Source of the DNA: Syngnathus acus
Lineage: Eukaryota; Chordata; Actinopteri; Syngnathiformes; Syngnathidae
NCBI RefSeq assembly: GCF_901709675.1
Contig: NC_051102.1
Span: forward strand, 8,405,412-8,469,411
Length of the DNA: 64,000 bases
Direction: 5' to 3'
The notes beneath the pieces are model-generated. The model did not search any database. It was not told the origin of the DNA and was given only the letters and a program-made list of their open reading frames with translations. Each line of letters starts with the position of its first letter. Position 1 is the stretch's first letter. The position numbers were made by a program, and so were the translations under genes. Below, piece by piece: positions 56,101-64,000 of the stretch.

Positions 56101-56237
56101 AGCGAGCGCAGCGCCACGACACAGACTCCTCCGACGGGGGGTCCCCTGTCCCCCGTAACCCCTCGGGCCACAAGACGGCCCCTGGCCGTGCCGCACAAAG
56201 CCGCAGGCGACGCCACGACACAGACTCGGACAGCTAA
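53121..56237 (+). CDS. mmtag2: Multiple myeloma tumor-associated protein 2 homologue
   Basis: Orthologue of human MMTAG2 (C1orf35), a small basic nuclear protein of poorly known function. Exons: 53121-53217, 53963-54110, 54190-54235, 54310-54392, 54678-54750, 54858-54937, 55061-55177 and 55982-56237; 900 nt, 299 aa. The N-terminal half is strongly conserved: [56 protein letters not shown] and [18 protein letters not shown]. The C-terminal half is a Lys-rich run (about residues 185-205) followed by Ser/Asp clusters and an Arg/His/Pro-rich tail ending RHDTDSDS. The exon 7 donor (AAGAG|GTTGGC) is weak; reading through it instead would end the protein 18 residues later, which could be a minor isoform. 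Confidence 0.92.
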
Positions 56238-58021
56238 TGTGCTTCTGCGCCACCCGGGCCCCGCCCACTCACTCACTCATAAAGGCGCCCTTCAGAAGCT
56301 TGACCGCTCCTGAAGACCTCATTTACCTAATGGAGGCATTTTTGTTGATAGCCTTTTATGACCGCCTCTTTGTTTGTTTTTTATCTCACAATCACAACGA
56401 TTAAACCTTTAAAATATCATTCAGCATTAGCCTTTAGTTGTTTTTGGGTGCATTACAAACGCCGAATTCTATCAATCTCTATTATTTTAAAGCGCTACAA
56501 AAGTTGAAAGGTTTTAAAATGTTTGATATCCCTGTATTGAAGTTACCAATAAGATTGCCTACCGAAATATCATGTACCTGAAAGCGAAATGACGAGCGTG
56601 AAAATGACTAACAATCTAACGGAGTACTTTGACTTTATTTTACAGCGATTAAAGCATCCTTGTGCAGTTACCGAGCAGATCCTAACCTAACTTAACATGT
56701 CCTTGAAAGTGTAATGGCTAAAATGAGATTGACCGGAGAAGCTCTGCATCAGTCTCCACTGTGTCATGTGGCTTTGAAGGGTGAGTAATTTTACTTAATC
56801 TTACTTTTATTTTTGCATTGTTGCTTGTCTTGACGGTAACGTACCCGATTTTAGACGTAAACCGAAAATCAGCATAATGATAAATGCAATAGAGCCTTAT
56901 TCTCGCATGTACTGATAGAGCAAGGGGTGCCTTTAAAGAAAACGTGGCTGAGTAGCGTTAGCGTGCCACACACAAACCAAGCTGATGGAGCAGCAGGATA
57001 GTGCGGCCCACACAAAGCCTCCCCATGAGCAGCCCTGGACTTGTCCACCCCGCCTCCGTTTTATAGGCTTGGCTGCATGAACCATAGCAGCCTAATCAAC
57101 CTGCAAGAATCTTCTCGGCTACTTTCTATGCAGTGTGCATGCGGCAGGTCACTCGCTGCTTCAGGCCAAACATTGAAGTGTTCTCCTTCACCCACAGGCA
57201 ATCCGTTAACAATGAATTGCATTTCCGTTTAACATTGAAACACTTTTATTGCATAGTCACGTAGAAAGAAATCAATTTCAGATACATTGAATCTGTTCAC
57301 TTTAATTACAGTGCTTTACTCACGACACCCATAGATTAATTCAAACATTCCAATAGTTATAAATCACAAAAACACCCCCGCCCCAACTCCCAGATATATT
57401 GGGAGCTGTGCAGTAACAGTGAGGAAAAACCAAGAGGCCAACACTTGTCCTCATAGATGAAGGCATATTATAGGTTTCTGTTTACACCAAACGTGCCAAT
57501 GTGCAAAGCAGAAAATGTAGAAGAAGTATTCTTTATTGCTATTTAAGAATCTTGCCTCACTTTCCAAAAGGCGTTGCGGACAGCCACGACATTGCACTGT
57601 CAGGAGGCGTGCCAAACGTGTGAGAAACTGCGGTGCATTGTTTTGAAGTTAGCGTATGCTCCTTAAGGCAAACGTGGACCTGAGAGTAAGAAAATAGAAA
57701 AAGAAAATGCCTTTTAAACAGGATCTGTCGCACAAAACATTCCAGTGTTTAACAAATGCAAAGCGGCTTGAGGTTGATCATCTGGCAAATTGCCGCAAAT
57801 GCTTTTTTTTTTTTCTGCCAACTGGTCATATGTTTCCCTCATTTATCACCTAAGTCAAACAGACTAGAGAAAGTCAAGTAAGTTGGCCCATTACCAAAAT
57901 CTATTACACATACATCAAATACAAACGTATTCAGCTTTGGCCGAACCAAGTAATCAACTGTCCAGTATGTCTGCAGTAACAACAGCTCAGTAAAGGCAGA
58001 ATGTAAAAACAAAAATGCATG
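56238..58021. other. Convergent 3' flanks of mmtag2 and arf1
   Basis: No gene seen. ATTAAA at about 56400 could serve mmtag2. The arf1 3' UTR probably extends from 58021 down to a minus-strand AATAAA at 57245-57250. The ORF at 57041-57232 is not recognised. Confidence 0.5.
57245..57250 (-). terminator. arf1: Poly(A) signal AATAAA, arf1
   Basis: TTTATT on the plus strand, in GCAATAAAAGTG read on the minus strand, about 770 bp beyond the arf1 stop codon. I chose it for its clean consensus; earlier signals were not searched exhaustively. Confidence 0.45.
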
Positions 58022-59500
<1,479 letters not shown>

Positions 59501-62021
59501 GTCACAACTTCCGCCGTGCCTTCTCTTCCGCGTTCCGTACTTTTCCGGGATATCGCCCCGCTGTGGTCAAAAGGGGCACTGCATTATGCATAGTTGCCTT
59601 TTTTAAAAAAAGTAAAAAAAAAAAACATTCCGTTTGTGTCCGAGATTAAGTATTTTTATGTATGTGGTGTATTTTTTTAGATTCTTGACAGCTTTTCATA
59701 GAAAAAAAAGTCAGTTGTTCTCCCAGCGTTGAGTAAAACCAGTCTCTTTAATTGTATTATCTTTATCGCTAAATCAGCCAAAGTATTTGTTGTAGGGGTT
59801 TTAAACCACAATAAATCCACTTCCTTTTTCTTCTTCAGCCTCGCAGGTCATTAAAATAGAGCTCATTGAGAGGCCAGTTGAATTTTAACCAGGGTCAACT
59901 ATGCCGGCTACCCCCAGCAGGGGGGGCAGCAGGAGGCCAGTAGAGTTTATAGCTGGTGACGGACCACACAGAGAAGGGTCATAACACCCTCTTTACTCCC
60001 CTCCTCAAAACCATAATTTGTGTTTGGCCCTGCCAAGCGTCCCAGAGATCTCTTTCAGCATATTTGCACGCATTGTTGTCATTTATGTGGGTGTTGTTTA
60101 CCCGGAAATTAAAAAAAAAGATTTACAACGGAGGATCTTCAAGAAAATTAGTTTGGGGTGAATATATTTTATATTTATTCATTCAAAAAAAGCAATGTAC
60201 ATGCATACTGATTGTCAACATCTTATCTCAGACACCGTACATGACAAGCATGCATGTTTCATGCAGGTCTCTAAAGCATATTGATATTTCTCTGAAGAGA
60301 GCTATTCAAATGTTTTAATGAATTATTTTCCTCATTCAGTGTCTACGTTTATAGGCCAATGAACCTTCTGGAAATGTGAGGCGCTGCACAAATCAAAATG
60401 AGACTCACTGCATCTGGACATCCGCATCAAGGTAGGTCAGAATATGAATGTGTAAATTAATCCGTTTTTTCCTTGATCAAAAGTATCACAATTCCGCGAC
60501 TGCACATGACAAACAGTTGCAAAATTGTTTTACGAGGTAGGAGGGATCTTGAATGCAGCTTGAGGAATACGAAATCTCCTCACTCAGCATGTTAGTGAAA
60601 TAATCTGACCATTCCATTAATATATGACCATGTTTTTATTGAAGCAATCAAAAAATAAAATCTCCAAAATGCTTGTAATCACAGTTCTGATGTTAGCCCT
60701 TTTGCTAATAGTGTTTCCTGTCGCTCAAAGGTGATTGGCTAAGTACTAAACGTTACTTCACTACGTCACCTTAGCTTAGCTCTGTTGTTCTTTCGTAAAC
60801 ACAAATCATGCCGCTGACCTCGCTGGTAAACAACTTGAAATTGGCTTCTATGAAACACAAACACACGCATATGCACATACAGCGGTTTCCAAAACCACTT
60901 TCTGACTTTTTCTCGCTCTTTGCCTCATCCTTTAATTTCATACTGAAGACACCCAGTCAAAGAATTCTCTACTCCCCCCAAAAAAACAAAACAAATGGTC
61001 TTTTCCTTTTGGTTCAGGTGGTGGTCAGCCAATAAGAGCCATCAATCAAATCTCATCAATCTTCAAAATAAATGACTTATTAGGGATAAAAAAAAAAAAA
61101 AAAACGCTCTGTAAAATGTTTTGGCTTCTTTTTTTTATGTCCAAAACCTGCAACATTCTGGGTTGCATGCTTGTTTAGAAAAAAGCAATTTGTTGGGAGC
61201 TTTGCCTTGACTCTGTGCTCTGTTGACCAGTTTAGAAAGTGACATCTGCATCAGAATGCTTACTCTGTCATTCCGCTGATTTAAAACACACATTTGTGGC
61301 ATTCATTGCTCCGCCGTGTTCTATTTTACACTGCATTGTCTCTAAAGTGACACAATTCCAATCGGTTTTCTCCCATGTGGCCCAATTTAGACGAAGCTTC
61401 GGGTTGGAATGACTTGCCAGTAGCAATTTTCAGATTTCTCTGACCATTTCTAATGTTGACTCGTGTCACTAACATCCAACGATACAGTATATGGCACAAA
61501 AGTCAAATAAAACTTTGTAAAGTTACGATAACAAACTCGATATGTTTATTAGAAAAAATGTTGGAATATTTCCACAAAAAGATTGATTTGTAAGGACATA
61601 AATAATGTAAACTCACAACAATGTTTTATTTTTCCCAAAGTAGTCATACTGTTATAATTTTTAAGTCAAAGATGAATAAAGTTAAATGTGAATAAATATT
61701 AAATATGAATCAATTGATTTTACATCAACTTTTTTTCCTACCCCCATCTATGATGGACCTGGCCCATCCCCGCTGGAGACATCTCAACAAGATTATAAAT
61801 TCCGCAGACGCTACAAAACTGCTTGTTAAAAGAACCTACGTGGAAAAATACTCACTTAACCCTGGTCAAATTCCGAATTTAGCACCATGCCGCCTTCCTT
61901 AGTAGCGAAGACGCTTGAGGTCCCGTTAAATCCATCATATCCTCGCTCCGCGTTCTTCGCACCACCACCTTCGCCGTCATATCTCCGCACATACTGACAG
62001 TTGTGACGTGTGGACACAGGA

Positions 62022-62218
62022 CTATAAATAGGACAGTAGGAGGTGAACATACCCCCCCCCCCCCAAAACCCCCCACTCTATCCAGTCTAAAAAAGCAAAC
62101 CGATAAATTCTGTTTGCTTGACAAATCTCCTGTTACAATGTTATGGTCTCCCTCAATCCCCCTTAAAATGTCTCCGGGTAGATATCCGCGTGGATCGTAA
62201 TCCTCCCACCATTTATGG
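62022..62218. promoter_or_regulatory. MEF2-type site and CArG box
   Basis: CTATAAATAG at 62022-62031 fits the MEF2 consensus (it could also act as a TATA box). CCATTTATGG at 62209-62218 fits the SRF CArG consensus exactly. They are 180 bp apart in otherwise gene-free DNA. The combination is typical of muscle regulatory elements; function is inference. Confidence 0.3.
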
Positions 62219-62745
62219 CTGCGCGTCATAACAGATCAATATGAATGTATGACTAAGCAAAGGGGGGGTTGCTGGGGTGTGTGGGGGGGTCAAAGAGGCT
62301 TCCTAGGGTGAGGGAGCTCAGTAGGGGCCTTGCTCCCCGCTAAGTGGGGATGAAAAACACTCAGCAAGGGGCTTACGGGAATGCAGTGTCCCATATTCCT
62401 ATGAGCAAATATGTTCAAGCATTTAGACAAATCACGTTGTGCGTCAGTAGGGGCAATAATCGTCAACATACTTTATTTCCGCGGATGGAAAACAACAAGA
62501 AAAATGGGTTGGCTCTGCATTAGTGCTAGCAAAGCGGTCCGAATCAGTCCGAGACGTAACGCAACTCGGAGGGACAGGCATGGGATGCCTCCCTCTGCGT
62601 CTCGTGTTCAGGATGACGGCTCGGTCCTAAGGCTCCAAAAGAGCCAGGAAACAAACCCGACATTATTGCCGCCGCCATGAGAGGATCCACGCTGGCCCCC
62701 GGCCGCCGGCAACCGGAGCCAGCGGGCACCGTACCCCACGCCTCT

Positions 62746-62762
62746 CACAGCAGGGGGCGCCA
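62746..62762 (+). promoter_or_regulatory. CTCF-like motif
   Basis: CACAGCAGGGGGCGCCA matches the CTCF core (CCAsyAGrkGGCrs) closely. A second good core, CACTAGAGGGCGCTA, is at 55292-55306 in mmtag2 intron 7. Occupancy is unknown. Confidence 0.45.
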
Positions 62763-62997
62763 CAGAGGGAGACAGGCCGAGGGCAAAGGATCAATGTGCG
62801 GCGGTGTCGTCCGCCAATCACCTTTGTGTGCTGATTGAAAAGGTTGCTAAGGGGATTTACATACATACATATTTTATTCCACTCCGCCCCGGCTACATGC
62901 GGACAACTTTTGATTCAGTGTGCGTCATCACGTCCGGGCAATGCTTTTCATCTGCACTCAAAATTGTTGGTTCCTTTCAATCCAAAGATGCGTACCG

Positions 62998-63269
62998 ATG
63001 AGAATATCCTTTGAACAGATGAGACAACATTGGAGCTTCTCGCTATCAGGTGCTTGCCGGCGGACGAAAAGATAAAAGACGGAAGAGGCTCACTAATGTT
63101 CTGGGGCTGCTTTGCTACTTCTGGCCCTGGTTATCTTGAATCTGCCCATGTTACAATAAAATCTCAAGACTTTCAATATATTCTGAAGGTACAAATGTGC
63201 TGCCTTGTGTCAGAAAGCTTGAAACATCTGTCCGTTATGTTCGTCACCTGCTGCAGGTACCGATGAAAT
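62998..63269 (+). mobile_element. Tc1/mariner-type transposase fossil
   Basis: Reading from about 62998, the frame gives ENIL, a TGA stop, then TDETTLELL (the second catalytic Asp block of Tc1-type transposases). After a short insert comes GSLMFWGCFATSGPGYL, the hallmark (M)WGCF--SGPG block, followed by SQDFQYILK. It ends at a TGA near 63267. The N-terminal DNA-binding part and the final catalytic region are missing, and an in-frame stop is present, so it is dead. No terminal inverted repeats were located. Confidence 0.8.
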
Positions 63270-64000
63270 CTCAAGACTCGGGCCAAAAAATTGACTTTTC
63301 CCTCCAGTGTATACTGGACGTTCTATTCATATGTCACCCTTCAATCCATCTAAGCAGAACTGGCTGAAGAACATGAGAGCCAATGGAGTCAATGAGCGAC
63401 ATCTTGGGACATCCGTGACAGATGGTTGAGACAAGCCCTCGCAGGATGCGCTCCTTCCCAAAAGACACGGTGGCCTCAGATGTCAGGAAGGTCCGATTGT
63501 TACCTCGCGGGATGCGAGCCTCACTGGCAAGACCATAAGGGTAAACACGAGCACCGCGCCAAGGAAGTGGATTTGGTAGTGGAGGGTGACTCGGTTGAAT
63601 GTGCATGGTCCATTTCTCAAAAGCAGGGATTCACAAAGTGTTCTACGTGCGACCCTTTTGGGAAAGTTGCTTCAAAGAGTAGAGTCTTTGCGAGATGATG
63701 CTTGATGACACGCCTCCTTTTTCACTCCACCCAGAAAAATCACAGGTGATGGACAACTGAGAGGAAAGTAAAACCAAAACTCAGACATAACAGGACACAA
63801 TTAAGTGGACTTGGATAATTCGTGGTTGGGAATTCACTGATCTAAAAGCATCTTGCCCCTGAGTGATTATTTTGCGGTGAAGTGTGATTTCCCATCTTTT
63901 TGCAGATGCTGACGACTCTGCCCAACTTGTAATGGCAAAATACAGACAGAGACAACAAAAGGAACACCGAGTGTGCTGTGAAAGTGACAAGACAGCTGTG
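63270..64000. other. Intergenic DNA to the window edge
   Basis: No gene or RNA is recognised. The ORFs at 63334-63606 (minus) and 63426-63698 (plus) overlap each other and match nothing I know. Part may be an eroded flank of the Tc1 element. Confidence 0.4.

Larger units (their letters stand above)
59501..62990. other. Intergenic DNA, no gene recognised
   Basis: About 3.5 kb of mostly AT-rich DNA. Features seen: an A-rich stretch near 61090, a 13-C run at 62052-62064, scattered AATAAA, a MEF2-type site and a CArG box (separate entry) and CTCF-like cores at about 59911-59929 and 62746-62762. The GC-rich, CpG-containing stretch 62540-62790 could be a promoter of a gene beyond the window, but no coding start is supported. 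Confidence 0.45.

Noticed and set aside
61856-62229. Overlapping minus-strand ORFs (RRYDGEGGG..., HKWWEDYDPRGY...)
   Set aside because: I considered an exon of a neighbouring gene such as a Wnt, expected next to arf1 in human, but no Wnt cysteine motif or splice pattern is present.

Overview
The window is gene-dense nuclear DNA from a vertebrate, almost certainly a teleost fish. Introns are mostly 60-300 bp. The intergenic repeats are of types common in fish: a palindromic MITE, a hAT-like fragment, a tRNA-derived SINE, a Tc1 fossil and GGAT-rich tails. The proteins are clear orthologues of human genes. I rebuilt gene models by hand from splice sites, codon phase and family knowledge; for every complete gene the exon phases close exactly, apart from one indel in obscurin.

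Layout. Left block: cdk5 (minus, 3' end outside the window), abcb8 (minus, 16 exons, 692 aa) and, head to head with it, atg9b (plus, 13 exons, 806 aa). In human these neighbours lie at 7q36. A 5.1 kb gap follows (atg9b 3' region, a SINE, a possible muscle control region). Centre: one giant obscurin gene (plus, 17268-48050, 80 coding exons, about 6,480 aa) with about 53 Ig domains, 2 FnIII, IQ, SH3, RhoGEF (DH-PH), 2 more Ig and an ankyrin-binding tail. Right block: guk1 (minus, 199 aa), mmtag2 (plus, 299 aa) and a class I Arf, arf1-like (minus, 179 aa). Obscurin-guk1-mmtag2-arf1 corresponds to human 1q42.13. The last 4.5 kb has no recognised gene, only a Tc1-type transposase fossil and some candidate regulatory motifs.

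The genes do not form one pathway. They are a neuronal/muscle kinase (Cdk5), a mitochondrial ABC half-transporter, an autophagy lipid scramblase, a sarcomeric scaffold and RhoGEF, guanylate kinase, a basic nuclear protein and a Golgi GTPase.

Most notable: (1) two U12-type AT-AC introns, one in atg9b and one in cdk5, each with donor, branch point and AC acceptor visible; (2) an obscurin locus that stops after the ankyrin-binding exon and runs straight into convergent guk1, with no room for the obscurin-B kinase domains; (3) two tandem Ig-exon arrays inside obscurin, one carrying a +1 frameshift and the other containing a duplicated pair of tiny linker exons; (4) joining of the human 7q36 and 1q42 gene neighbourhoods. 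I found no sign of a wholly new system. No searches were run, so homology statements rest on recognising protein sequence.
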